Below, piece by piece: positions 32,444 to 43,846 of a DNA stretch of 64,000 nucleotides. The notes below the pieces were generated by a model. It saw nothing but the letters and a program-made list of their open reading frames with translations, did not search any database and had not been told where the DNA came from. How positions within the stretch are numbered: the stretch's first letter is position 1; the number at the start of each line of letters is the position of its first letter. This stretch comes from CAVSUZ01 sp963795415 (GTDB taxonomy: Bacteria; Pseudomonadota; Alphaproteobacteria; Acetobacterales; Acetobacteraceae): the NCBI GenBank assembly GCA_963795415.1, contig CAWCHQ010000001.1:620001-684000 (forward strand), in the 5' to 3' direction. The position numbers and the translations under genes were made by a program.

Positions 32444-33568
32444 CTACGCCGGCGCCGGTGCCGGACGCCGTGGCTCCGATCCATACCAAGCCGCCAGCGC
32501 GGCCACCCCGACCATCGAGGCGAACCCGCCGGCGTTGACCAGAAGCTGCATAAGGGCGCTCTCGTTGGCATCCAGAGCCAGGCGGCAGATGAAGCCGAGG
32601 AAGATCCCGAAGCAGAAGACGGCCAGCGAGTGCTGGCCCATCAGGACGAATGGCAGGGCCGGACGTGACCGCAGCCAAAGCGCACCTGGGGGAACCAGAC
32701 GGATGCTTAACCAGAGTAGCGCCATGATGGACGCCAGTCGGGCCGGATCGAGGTTCGTCTTGTCGACGATGAGCAGCGCGCGTGTGATGCGCCATGGCAG
32801 CCAGGCGGCGATGAGCGAATGGCGCCAAATGCCGAAGATGACAAACAGACCAAACAGGATCGTGCCCCATGCGAGCCAGTCGATGAGCACGGCCACTCGC
32901 CGGGGAGGCATCGAGGGCGGCGCATAGGCCAGAATAGCCCCGATCATGAACAGGAGTTGCCAGGCCAGCGGGTTGAAAAACCAGCCGCCCCCTGTCCAGG
33001 AGGGGAAATTGAAATGGGCCGCGCGAACGGAGGCGTACAGAGCCACAGCTACCAAACCGAGAACCTTCGGGCAGCGCAGCAATGGCATCACCACCGCGAA
33101 GATCAAAAGCAGCACCACGTAAAGCGGAAGAATATTGAGAAGGCTGGGCTGGTACTGGAGCGTAAGGGCCTTCAGCAGAGCGTTGTACGGCGCATTGGCG
33201 AGAACATTGAGCCCGCTTTCGTCAAGGTAGTTCGCCCGGTCGAGAGCCTGCGCCCCATATGACACCTGGGCCGCATAGACGACGAAAAGGAAGATGTGGG
33301 CAATATATAGCGTCCAGGCGCGATTGATCGCTCCGGCGGCACCACGCAGCCATCCGACTTTGTCCATCCGCGCCGCATACGCCTTGCCCGCGCCGAAGCC
33401 CGCGAGCAGCACGAACACCTCCGCGGCGTCGCACAGAGCAACGTTCTGCAAGCTCACATGGCCCAGGATATCGCCAGGTATGTGGTCGGTGAAAATCCAC
33501 CAGAGCGCGAGGCCCCGGAAGAAATCCACCCGCAGGTCCCGGTTGAGGCTGCCGCGGATAAGAGGCAT
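32444..33568 (-). CDS. opgC: OpgC-family membrane protein
   Basis: 374 residues with about ten transmembrane helices. It starts RDLRVDFFRGLALWWIFTDH, the OpgC/acyltransferase-3-like first helix with the conserved Asp-Phe-Phe-Arg-Gly and the following His. OpgC proteins add succinyl or similar groups to osmoregulated periplasmic glucans. No opgG/opgH is adjacent. Monocistronic, 31 bp after the flhG gene's 3' end on the same strand. The family is well supported; the acylation substrate is inference. Confidence 0.82.
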   Translation of the reverse strand: MPLIRGSLNRDLRVDFFRGLALWWIFTDHIPGDILGHVSLQNVALCDAAEVFVLLAGFGAGKAYAARMDKVGWLRGAAGAINRAWTLYIAHIFLFVVYAAQVSYGAQALDRANYLDESGLNVLANAPYNALLKALTLQYQPSLLNILPLYVVLLLIFAVVMPLLRCPKVLGLVAVALYASVRAAHFNFPSWTGGGWFFNPLAWQLLFMIGAILAYAPPSMPPRRVAVLIDWLAWGTILFGLFVIFGIWRHSLIAAWLPWRITRALLIVDKTNLDPARLASIMALLWLSIRLVPPGALWLRSRPALPFVLMGQHSLAVFCFGIFLGFICRLALDANESALMQLLVNAGGFASMVGVAALAAWYGSEPRRPAPAPA

Positions 33569-33599
33569 CCGCGAGTTGTAGCAGACCTGCGATCCCGGC

Positions 33600-34337
33600 T
33601 CAGAGAAGCACCTGGCAGAGTTGCTCCACGTCGGCTGCCGCGGGAGAGGTCGGATGGCGCGTTAAAAGCAACGCCTGGTTACGAATTGTATCGGGGACTC
33701 GGGAGTCACGCCGGACAATTCCTGCCAAATCAGGATTCAAGCCGAGGAACGTCTGCGCCGCGCGACGAATTGTTGCATAGGTCCGCTCCCCGGAAGAGGG
33801 GGTTGGGGCTTGGTTCACAACAATGCGAGCAGATCCACCGGGCCGGTCCTGCGCATGAAGCTTCAGCACAGCATATGCATCGGTGAGGCTGGTCGGCTCG
33901 TCGGTGGTCACGATGAAAAGCTCGTCCGCAGCCGCGGAAAGACGGCGGACGGGGTATTCGAGGCCGGCGCCAAGATCGAGCAGCGTGATATCATACTCCC
34001 GGGCCGCTTCCCGCGCCGTCGCAAGCACCTGCTCCACCCCGGCGGGGGCCAGGCCGGCAAGCGTGCCGGAGCCAGAGCGGCCCGCCAGTACGTGAAAGCC
34101 CTCCTGATGGGCAATGACGGCATCCCTCAGGCCCGATTTGTTGGCCAACACCGCCACGAGGTCGCGTTTCGGGGTGAGGCCGAGTTGGATGTCCACATTG
34201 GCGAGCCCGAGATCAGCATCGAACAGCAGTGGCCGGCAGCCAGCGCGCGCCAGAGCGTGGGCCAGTGTGATGCAGAGCCAGGTCTTCCCAACCCCGCCTT
34301 TTCCTGAGGCTACGGCGATTATGCGGCCTTGGATCAT
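33600..34337 (-). CDS. flhG: FlhG-like (MinD/ParA family) ATPase
   Basis: 245 residues of the deviant Walker-A ATPase family: VASGKGGVGKTWLCITLAHA at the start, LLFDADLGLANVDIQLG as switch I region, and DITLLDLGAG as switch II. FlhG regulates flagellar number and placement, acting as GTPase-activating partner of FlhF. The 4-bp overlap with flhF supports FlhG over a chromosome-partitioning ParA. A typical N-terminal activator helix (D-Q-A-x-x-L-R) of FlhG is absent. No other flagellar genes are in the window. Confidence 0.82.
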   Translation of the reverse strand: MIQGRIIAVASGKGGVGKTWLCITLAHALARAGCRPLLFDADLGLANVDIQLGLTPKRDLVAVLANKSGLRDAVIAHQEGFHVLAGRSGSGTLAGLAPAGVEQVLATAREAAREYDITLLDLGAGLEYPVRRLSAAADELFIVTTDEPTSLTDAYAVLKLHAQDRPGGSARIVVNQAPTPSSGERTYATIRRAAQTFLGLNPDLAGIVRRDSRVPDTIRNQALLLTRHPTSPAAADVEQLCQVLL

Positions 34338-35248
34338 CGGTCTTGTCCGTTTGGGGTCGGCCCCTTGGCTGCGAGACGAGAGGCCAGGAGCTGAGGAGTA
34401 AGGGGGATCAGGCCGTCGGCGGCCCCCGGACCGATGCCCGCCTCGGCCAGGGCAAGTCGGGCGGACTCAGCAGCCGCGAGGATGCCACCCAGACGGCGCG
34501 TGAGATCAAGGCGGGTCGCGATGAGGTGGGTAGCCCCGACTCGGGAGTATGCCTGGGCCAGGTCGGCGGACTCCTCCGGACAGAGCCCGGCCGGAAGCAC
34601 CAGCGCCACGGTCGCCTGGGCGGTCGATGCAAAGGCCTGGATCTCCGTCTGATCCTCGGCCCGAAACGGGTCCGTGCCTGGACAGTCGATCAGGATCGGG
34701 CCGGATGCGCGCGGACGCGACAAAGCACGTGTAAGAATGACCGCGTCAGGGGCGATCAGAAGCGTCAGGTTTAGAAGACGCGTGTAGGCCGCGAGCTGTT
34801 CCGCGGCGCCGGCGCGCTTGCCATCGGCAGTGATGACGGTGGGGATACTTCCGGAGAGTACATGCCGCGTGGCCAGCCGCGCGGTGGTGAGTGTTTTGCC
34901 CGCACCAGGAGGGCCAACAAGAAGCAGGGGCGGGCCAGCGGGAAGAGGCCGGAACGTCAGGTTGCGGGCTAGGGAGTCCGACAAATCGGCTGATTGGGCG
35001 AGCCTTGCCGCGAGTGGCGCGGCTATGCCTTGCAACTGAAGCTGCACCACGCGGGCATCATCGGGCCGCACGGGCGGCGAGGCGATCGGGAGAACAAACT
35101 CAGGATCGCTCTCCTCGAGGGCAGCCGTAATCTCGACCCCGTTGCCGAGACGACGGGTGGAAAGGATCAGGGCGTCGGGACCGAGCTCGGCACGGATTCG
35201 CGCCATGGCGTCCGCCATCCGGTCGGCGCGGAAGAGCTTGAGGCGCAT
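34334..35248 (-). CDS. flhF: FlhF-like SRP-family GTPase
   Basis: 304 residues, shorter than most FlhF (350-450), with a reduced basic N-terminal region. The start MRLKLFRADRMADAMARIRAE has the typical FlhF opening with the LGPDALILSTRR motif. G domain: P-loop VGPPGAGKTLTTARLA, LIDCPGTDP as G3, and ATRLDLTRRLGG as G4 (TRLD for TKLD). It targets flagella to the pole. Overlaps flhG by 4 bp. Upstream on the same strand is ccmB, 52 bp away. Confidence 0.83.
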   Translation of the reverse strand: MRLKLFRADRMADAMARIRAELGPDALILSTRRLGNGVEITAALEESDPEFVLPIASPPVRPDDARVVQLQLQGIAAPLAARLAQSADLSDSLARNLTFRPLPAGPPLLLVGPPGAGKTLTTARLATRHVLSGSIPTVITADGKRAGAAEQLAAYTRLLNLTLLIAPDAVILTRALSRPRASGPILIDCPGTDPFRAEDQTEIQAFASTAQATVALVLPAGLCPEESADLAQAYSRVGATHLIATRLDLTRRLGGILAAAESARLALAEAGIGPGAADGLIPLTPQLLASRLAAKGPTPNGQDR

Positions 35249-35300
35249 GACCGGGAGGTTAGCGGGCGGTAGTTACCGGCTCGTGAAGATTGCCAGCCAT

Positions 35301-35966
35301 CTACTCAGCGGCGCTCCTCAGTGCGGCTCCCGCCGCGAGCGGACACAGCGGCAGGGCAGCAGCAAGCATCGCGGCGAGCAACAGCAGATGGGGCTTGGGG
35401 CTAAGTACGGTCACGGCGGCATCAACGGCCGACACGCCGAAGATGAGGACCGGCACCGCCAACGGCAGAACAAGCAAGGGCAACAGTACACCTCCCCGCC
35501 GCGCGCCCAGCACCACGGCGGCGCCGGTCACGCCCAATAACGAGAGCACGGCAGTTCCGAGGAGCAGCCCCAGCAGAAGCGGGGCGAGACCAGCCTCCGG
35601 CATGCCCAGCATCTCGGCCAGGGGTGTCGCGGCGAGCAGGAGCGGCAGGCCGGTTGTAAGCCAGTGACCACCAGCCTTGGCTGCGGCGACTGCGGCTGCA
35701 GGAAGGCCTGAGAGGAGCAGGAGGTCGAGCGAGCCATCCTCGAAATCAGCGCCGAACAACCGGTCCAGCGGCAGCACCGCGGCCAGCAGCGCGGCGACCC
35801 AGATCACGCCGGGGGCGATGCGCGCGAGCATTTCCGGCCCGGGGCCAACGCCCAGCGGGAAAAGGGAGACGACCAGCAGGAAAAACAGCAGTGCGGCAAC
35901 GGTATCTGTGCCGTGCCGGAGCGACAGGCGCAGCTCGCGGCAGACGACCGCCGTGAACACTCTCAT
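35301..35966 (-). CDS. ccmB: Haem exporter subunit CcmB
   Basis: 221 residues with six predicted transmembrane helices. It starts MRVFTAVVCRELRLSLRHG, a typical CcmB opening, and has the DRLFGADFEDGSLDLLLLS segment. CcmB is the membrane partner of CcmA in the CcmABCD complex that releases holo-CcmE during cytochrome c maturation. It overlaps ccmA by 4 bp. ccmC and ccmD are not next to it, so they must lie elsewhere. Confidence 0.9.
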   Translation of the reverse strand: MRVFTAVVCRELRLSLRHGTDTVAALLFFLLVVSLFPLGVGPGPEMLARIAPGVIWVAALLAAVLPLDRLFGADFEDGSLDLLLLSGLPAAAVAAAKAGGHWLTTGLPLLLAATPLAEMLGMPEAGLAPLLLGLLLGTAVLSLLGVTGAAVVLGARRGGVLLPLLVLPLAVPVLIFGVSAVDAAVTVLSPKPHLLLLAAMLAAALPLCPLAAGAALRSAAE

Positions 35967-36622
35967 CCCAGGTGCAGCTCGACGGCATCCGGCAACGGCA
36001 GCGCGACGTGGGTCGCGGCTACAATCATGCCGCCATCGCCGCGGTGGCTCGCAAATACAGCGGCTGCGCGGTCCAACAAGTCGGCATCGAGGCCGGTCGT
36101 CGGTTCATCAAGCAGCCAAAGCGGAGCGGGCGACAGGATGACTCTGGCGAGCGCGAGCCGGCGCCGCTGGCCGGCAGAGAGCATACCGGCCGGCAGGTCG
36201 GCGCGATCAACCAGGCCGAAAACATCCAGCGCTTTGTGGATGGATAGGGGAGCCGAGGGGCCCTTCCGGCTGGGATCGATCCCAGACCCGCGAAGCAGGC
36301 TTCGCCGGCACTCGTTGGCAACGCGCGCCGCAAAGCCGAGGTTTTCAGCGACGGTGAGGCCCGGCTTTACCGCGTCCAGATGGCCGGCGTAAGCAAGCCG
36401 GCGCGCGTGGGCGGCAAGGTCGGCAAAGGCATCCTCGCCGTTCCATAAGACGCACCCGGCGGCAAGCCGCACAAGCCCGGCCAGCAGCCGGAGCAACGTG
36501 GACTTGCCGGCACCGTTTGGGCCCATAAGGAGGGTAGCGTCGCCGGGACGGAGGCTGAAGCTCAGTCCGCTGAAGACCAGCCGCTCGCCCCGGAAAGCTG
36601 CTACGCCTTCCGCCTGTAACAC
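35963..36622 (-). CDS. ccmA: Haem exporter ATP-binding subunit CcmA
   Basis: 219 residues, a compact ABC ATPase. Walker A GPNGAGKSTLLRLLAGL, a signature LSAGQRRRLALAR with the CcmA-typical Arg-rich end, and Walker B PLWLLDEPTTGLDAD. ATP hydrolysis by CcmA drives holo-CcmE release in cytochrome c biogenesis. Divergent from acnA; the ccmA/acnA divergent pair is common in alphaproteobacteria and the control region between them (36623-36739) is short. Confidence 0.93.
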   Translation of the reverse strand: MLQAEGVAAFRGERLVFSGLSFSLRPGDATLLMGPNGAGKSTLLRLLAGLVRLAAGCVLWNGEDAFADLAAHARRLAYAGHLDAVKPGLTVAENLGFAARVANECRRSLLRGSGIDPSRKGPSAPLSIHKALDVFGLVDRADLPAGMLSAGQRRRLALARVILSPAPLWLLDEPTTGLDADLLDRAAAVFASHRGDGGMIVAATHVALPLPDAVELHLG

Positions 36623-36739
36623 TCTGCCTCGCGCGGTGAATGTCGGTCAGGAGGCGTTGTGGACGATCCCTGGCCGGTGTGGTTAAAGCCGCGCCCGAAC
36701 GCATGATCTGGAAACTGGCGTTGTCCAAGGACGGTGAGC

Positions 36740-39439
<2,700 letters not shown>

Positions 39440-39443
39440 GTCA

Positions 39444-39986
39444 ATGGTCGGCGTCGCGGACGAGCAGGCGGCGGCCCGCGTCGACGAGGCGCTCACCGAG
39501 CGACTGGAGCGCAATCTCGGCCGCGCGTTGCTGGCAACCCGCTGGCTGTTGGCCCCTATCTATCTGGGCCTGCTTGCCTCGCTGATACTGCTTGCCATCA
39601 AGTTCGTACAAAAATTCGCACAGGGCATACGCGACCTGCTCAGCGAATCCGCCACCGATGCAATGTTGAACGTGCTGCAACTCGTGGATATTGCGCTGGT
39701 CGCCAATTTGGTGCTGATCGTCGTCTTCGCCGGATGGCAGGCGGTCATCGGACCATTCCTGTCGGGGGGAGCGCGGTCGGAATTCAGCGGACTTGGCTTC
39801 GGACGGGTCAAGCTGCGTCTGGTTGCTTCGGTCACATCGATCGCCGCCATTTCGATCCTCGAAACATTCCTGCACGTTACTCAGGAAACGGTCACGCAGG
39901 CGCTGTGGCAACTCGCGATTCTGCTCGGCATCGGCGTGACCGGTGTGCTGCTGGCGCTGATGGACAAGCTCTCAGGAGAACACTGA
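39444..39986 (+). CDS. UPF0114 (YqhA) family membrane protein
   Basis: 180 residues with three to four transmembrane helices. Family pattern ATRWLLAPIYLGLLASLILL, then LQLVDIALVANLVLIVVFAG and a final LWQLAILLGIGVTGVLLALM. YqhA relatives have no established function. It starts 4 bp after acnA and ends 3 bp before the next gene, so it is probably co-transcribed. Confidence 0.85.
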   Translation: MVGVADEQAAARVDEALTERLERNLGRALLATRWLLAPIYLGLLASLILLAIKFVQKFAQGIRDLLSESATDAMLNVLQLVDIALVANLVLIVVFAGWQAVIGPFLSGGARSEFSGLGFGRVKLRLVASVTSIAAISILETFLHVTQETVTQALWQLAILLGIGVTGVLLALMDKLSGEH

Positions 39987-39989
39987 GCG

Positions 39990-41039
39990 GTGGACGTCGG
40001 CATCCAGTTCTTTCCGGACACCGGCCCCGACACCCGTTCAGCCCGGGATTACTGGAATGAAGCGCTGCGGCTGGTCTCCCTATGCGATCGCTATGGCTAT
40101 TCGCATGTCCGCACCGTTGAACACTATTTCCACCCTTACGGCGGCTACAGTCCCAACCCTGTCGTCTTCCTCGCCGCCGCCGCCCAGGTGACCAGACGGG
40201 CGCGCATGGTGACCGGCGCGGTTCTGCCGGCGTTCAACAATCCGCTGAAACTGGCCGGCGAAATCGCGATGCTGGATGCGCTGTCGGATGGCAGGCTGGA
40301 TGTCGGGTTCGCACGCGCCTTCCTGCCCCATGAATTCGCCCGCTTCGGCGTGAAACTTGATGAAAGCCGCGCGCGCTTCGATGAAGGCCTGGAACAGGTG
40401 CGCCTGCTTCTGGAACAAGAGCACGTCAGCTGCGAGGGACGGTTTCACAGCTTCCAAAGCGTGACGTCGCTGCCCAGGCCGACACAGCGCCCGCGGCCCC
40501 CATTTTATGTCGCGGCGCTGGCCACGCGCGAATCCTTCGAGCGTGCGGGTGCCGGCGGGCACGGCGTCATGGCGATCCCGATGGCAGGCGGCGCGATGGC
40601 CGAGTTGATCGGCGCCTATCGCGAGGCGCGGGCCCGCGCTGGCCATCAGGGGCCCGGCACGGTCATGCTCGCCTTCCACATGTTCTGCCATTTCGATCAG
40701 GCGGAAGCCGAGCGGATCGCGCGGGGCCCGCTTGAGCGCTACCTCAAGTCTCTCGTGGATGCGGCATCCGACTGGACGGCGGGTGCGTCTTCGGCTGATT
40801 ATCCGGGCTACGAGAAGGTGATCGCGGGTCTCGCAGCCGAAACCTTCGACACGCAGGTGGCAAAATGCGCCGCCTGGGTCGGAACGCCGGAGCGGATCCT
40901 TGACACCGTAGCGACTTATCGCCGTCTGATAGGAGAGTTCGAGATCGCCTCGCTGCAGATCAATTTCAACGACATCCCGCTCGCTGCTGCCGAATCCTCT
41001 ATGCGTTTGTTCGGAGAGCGCGTGCTGCCCAGACTCTGA
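39990..41039 (+). CDS. Luciferase-like (LLM class) flavin-dependent monooxygenase
   Basis: 349 residues, bacterial luciferase-like TIM barrel using reduced FMN. It starts with GTG (39990) 3 bp after the UPF0114 stop. The segment EHYFHPYGGYSPNPVVFLAA contains the conserved E-H-x-F region, and MLDALSDGRLDVGFARAFLP is the family-typical glycine-rich turn. LLM enzymes oxidise aliphatic or aromatic substrates such as alkanesulfonates and alkanals; the substrate cannot be told here. The partner flavin reductase is not adjacent. Confidence 0.85.
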   Translation: MDVGIQFFPDTGPDTRSARDYWNEALRLVSLCDRYGYSHVRTVEHYFHPYGGYSPNPVVFLAAAAQVTRRARMVTGAVLPAFNNPLKLAGEIAMLDALSDGRLDVGFARAFLPHEFARFGVKLDESRARFDEGLEQVRLLLEQEHVSCEGRFHSFQSVTSLPRPTQRPRPPFYVAALATRESFERAGAGGHGVMAIPMAGGAMAELIGAYREARARAGHQGPGTVMLAFHMFCHFDQAEAERIARGPLERYLKSLVDAASDWTAGASSADYPGYEKVIAGLAAETFDTQVAKCAAWVGTPERILDTVATYRRLIGEFEIASLQINFNDIPLAAAESSMRLFGERVLPRL

Positions 41040-41078
41040 AAACCACAAGAGACTCTAAGGCATAAGACTGTAACGCAC

Positions 41079-43355
41079 ATGGACGATGATTTCCGCCGCG
41101 CCGCCCTGGACTATCACCGCCTGCCGCGGCCGGGGAAGTTGTCTATCGAACCCACCAAGCGAATGGCGACTCAGCGCGACCTGGCGCTTGCATACTCGCC
41201 CGGGGTTGCTGCTGCCTGCGACGCGATCAAGGCAAACCCGGACAGCGCCTATGACTACACCACGCGCGGCAATCTCGTGGCAGTGATCTCGAACGGAACC
41301 GCCGTGCTTGGGCTGGGGAATATCGGTGCGCTCGCCGGCAAGCCCGTCATGGAAGGCAAGGCGGTCCTGTTCAAGAAATTCGCCGGTATCGACGTATTCG
41401 ACATAGAGGTGAACGAGGCCGAACCGGACCGCTTCTGCGACGTGGTTGCGGCGCTGGAACCGACCTTCGGGGCGGTCAACCTAGAGGATATCAAGGCCCC
41501 CGAGTGCTTTGCGATTGAAGCGGCGTTGCGCCGGCGGATGAAGATCCCGGTTTTCCATGATGACCAGCATGGGACGGCGATCACCGTCGCCGCGGCGATC
41601 CGCAACGGCCTGCTGCTGCAGGGGAAGAGCCTGAGGGATTGCTCGCTGGTCACGTCCGGCGCCGGAGCCGCGGCGCTCGCCTGCGTCGACCTGCTCGTTT
41701 CGATAGGATTGCGGGCAGAGAACGTCACGCTGACCGACATTAACGGCGTGGTCCGGACCGACCGGCCCGGCATGCTGCCGAATATGGCGCACTACGCTCG
41801 GCACACAGGTGCGGAGACTCTGGAAGACGCGCTGCCCGGCGCGGACATATTTCTGGGTCTTTCCGCGCCCCGGGTACTGAGGCCGGAGTGGCTGCCGATG
41901 CTTGCGGAAAAGCCCTTGATCCTGGCCTTGGCGAACCCAGAGCCGGAGATCATGCCGGATCTGGCACGCGAACAGCGGCCTGATGCCATCCTTGCGACCG
42001 GTCGAAGCGACTATCCGAACCAGGTCAACAACGTATTGTGCTTCCCGTTCATCTTCCGCGGCGCTCTGGACGTATCAGCCTCCGAGATAAACGAGGCGAT
42101 GAAGATCGCCGCTGTCGAAGCCATTGCCAGCCTGGCCCGCATGGAAGCCAGCGAAGTGGTTGCCGCGGCCTATGGCGGGAGCGCGCCGGTTTTTGGCCCC
42201 GAATACATCATTCCCAAACCGTTCGATCCGCGCCTGATCCTGGAGATTGCTCCTGCCGTCGCCCGCGCCGCGATGGATTCCGGTGTGGCGCGCCGGCCGA
42301 TCGCAAACTTCGACACTTATCGTCGCGACCTGGAGCAATTCGTATTTCGCTCCGGGCAGCTCATGCGGCCGGTTTTCGAAGCCGCGCGTTCCGCGCCGCA
42401 ACGGATCGTTTACGCGGAAGGCGAGGATGATCGCGTACTGCGCGCCGCACAGACCTTGGTGGATGAGAAGATCGCCCAGCCCATTCTGCTCGGAAACCGT
42501 GAAACAATCGTGCACAAAGTCCACCAGATGGGGCTCCGCCTGGATTTGTCCGATGGGGTAAACGTGCTCGATCCGGCACGCGATGCGGATGTTTTTGAAC
42601 CGCTTCTGCCTGATTACCAGCGCCTTGCGGGACGGCGCGGCGTGCCGATCGACATCGCCGCGAGGTCTTTGAACACGCGCCGGGCGGTTGCTGCAGCCAT
42701 GCTGTTACAGGCTGGGCTGGCAGACGCGGCGATTTGCGGTGGCGCGGCGAATTGGTGGCACCAGGTGCAATATATCCTACCCGTCATCCCCCGCCGGGAG
42801 GGTGTCAGCCGCATATATGCGCTGGCCTGCCTCATACTCCCGACGGGTACGCTGTTTCTGTGCGATACGCATATGGTGCTGGATCCGACGGCAGAGCAGG
42901 TGGCGGAGATGACGCAGCTTGCGGCGGATGCGGTGGGTGAGTTTGGCATTCAGCCCAAGGTTGCACTGCTATCACACTCTAATTTTGGCGGCAGCAATTC
43001 CAATTCTGCCCGTAAAATGCGACGCGCTCTAGCACTCATTCGCGGCCAGAATCCCGATTTCGAAGTGGACGGCGAAATGAATGCCGAGTCGGCCCTGACT
43101 GAAACAATCCGTTCTCGCGCGATCCCCGACAGCCGCCTCTCGGGCTCCGCCAACCTGCTCATCATGCCCACGCTCGACGCGGCGAACATCGCGTTCACGT
43201 TGCTGAAGGCAGCTTCGGATGCATTGCCGGTGGGGCCGATGCTGCTGGGCATGTCCAAACCGATTCACGTGCTGGTACCGAGTGTGACGGCCCGCGGGAT
43301 TGTCAACCTCAGCGCCTTTGCCGCATGCCAGGCGCAGGCGGCGGTCCGATCGTGA
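41079..43355 (+). CDS. maeB: NADP-dependent malic enzyme with phosphotransacetylase-like domain
   Basis: 758 residues. Residues 1-430 are the malic-enzyme half, with LAYSPGVAAACDAI, the catalytic Lys region, the metal-binding FHDDQHGTAITVAAA, and an NADP Rossmann segment with TSGAGAAALACVD. Residues from 430 to the end resemble phosphotransacetylase (IVYAEGEDDRVLRAAQTLVD, VALLSHSNFGGSNSNSARK), as in Escherichia coli MaeB, where it is regulatory and usually has no acetyltransferase activity. It converts malate to pyruvate with NADPH production. Its 3' end overlaps the J-domain gene by 4 bp. Confidence 0.95.
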   Translation: MDDDFRRAALDYHRLPRPGKLSIEPTKRMATQRDLALAYSPGVAAACDAIKANPDSAYDYTTRGNLVAVISNGTAVLGLGNIGALAGKPVMEGKAVLFKKFAGIDVFDIEVNEAEPDRFCDVVAALEPTFGAVNLEDIKAPECFAIEAALRRRMKIPVFHDDQHGTAITVAAAIRNGLLLQGKSLRDCSLVTSGAGAAALACVDLLVSIGLRAENVTLTDINGVVRTDRPGMLPNMAHYARHTGAETLEDALPGADIFLGLSAPRVLRPEWLPMLAEKPLILALANPEPEIMPDLAREQRPDAILATGRSDYPNQVNNVLCFPFIFRGALDVSASEINEAMKIAAVEAIASLARMEASEVVAAAYGGSAPVFGPEYIIPKPFDPRLILEIAPAVARAAMDSGVARRPIANFDTYRRDLEQFVFRSGQLMRPVFEAARSAPQRIVYAEGEDDRVLRAAQTLVDEKIAQPILLGNRETIVHKVHQMGLRLDLSDGVNVLDPARDADVFEPLLPDYQRLAGRRGVPIDIAARSLNTRRAVAAAMLLQAGLADAAICGGAANWWHQVQYILPVIPRREGVSRIYALACLILPTGTLFLCDTHMVLDPTAEQVAEMTQLAADAVGEFGIQPKVALLSHSNFGGSNSNSARKMRRALALIRGQNPDFEVDGEMNAESALTETIRSRAIPDSRLSGSANLLIMPTLDAANIAFTLLKAASDALPVGPMLLGMSKPIHVLVPSVTARGIVNLSAFAACQAQAAVRS

Positions 43356-43816
43356 TCTGGTTCGCCCTCGGCGCGTTCGTCCTGTTTCTGCTCATGGGCG
43401 GCATGCGGGCGTTCGAGCGTGCATCCGTCACCACGATCAAGTCATTCGTCCTGTGGGTGGCGGCGCTGGGCGGCCTGTCGCTTGCGCTGATGCTGTTGCT
43501 GACCGGACGTGGAGGGATCGCGATCGCAGCGCTCACGCTTGTCGGGCCGATTTTGTGGGACCGGTTTCGCGCTTCGCACTACGCCGCCTATTTCGCACCG
43601 TCCGGCGCAGGGGCCGCACCGGGGAGCGGACGCGGACCAATGACCCGGGAAGAGGCGTATGAGATACTGGGGCTTCGCCCGGGCGCGAGCGAAGCGGAAA
43701 TCCGCGCGGCGCATCGGCACATGATGCGTGCGGCGCATCCCGACAGCGGCGGTTCAGAGTGGCTGGCCTCGCGCCTCAATCAAGCTAGGGACGTGCTGTT
43801 GGGCCGCCGCCGTTAG
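43352..43816 (+). CDS. Membrane-anchored J-domain protein
   Basis: 154 residues from GTG at 43352, which overlaps the maeB stop (GTGA). Two hydrophobic helices (VIWFALGAFVLFLLMGGM; FVLWVAALGGLSLALMLLL) precede a C-terminal J domain, TREEAYEILGLRPGASEAEI followed by HRHMMRAAHPDSGGSEWLAS. The HPD tripeptide that stimulates DnaK ATPase is present. The arrangement (short membrane anchor, J domain at the end) recalls TIM14/DjlC-like proteins, so it may recruit DnaK to the inner membrane. Client unknown. A longer ATG frame starts at 43325 within maeB. Confidence 0.8.
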   Translation: MIWFALGAFVLFLLMGGMRAFERASVTTIKSFVLWVAALGGLSLALMLLLTGRGGIAIAALTLVGPILWDRFRASHYAAYFAPSGAGAAPGSGRGPMTREEAYEILGLRPGASEAEIRAAHRHMMRAAHPDSGGSEWLASRLNQARDVLLGRRR

Positions 43817-43846
43817 GCTCGCCGACATTTGCCGCCAAACTGGCGA

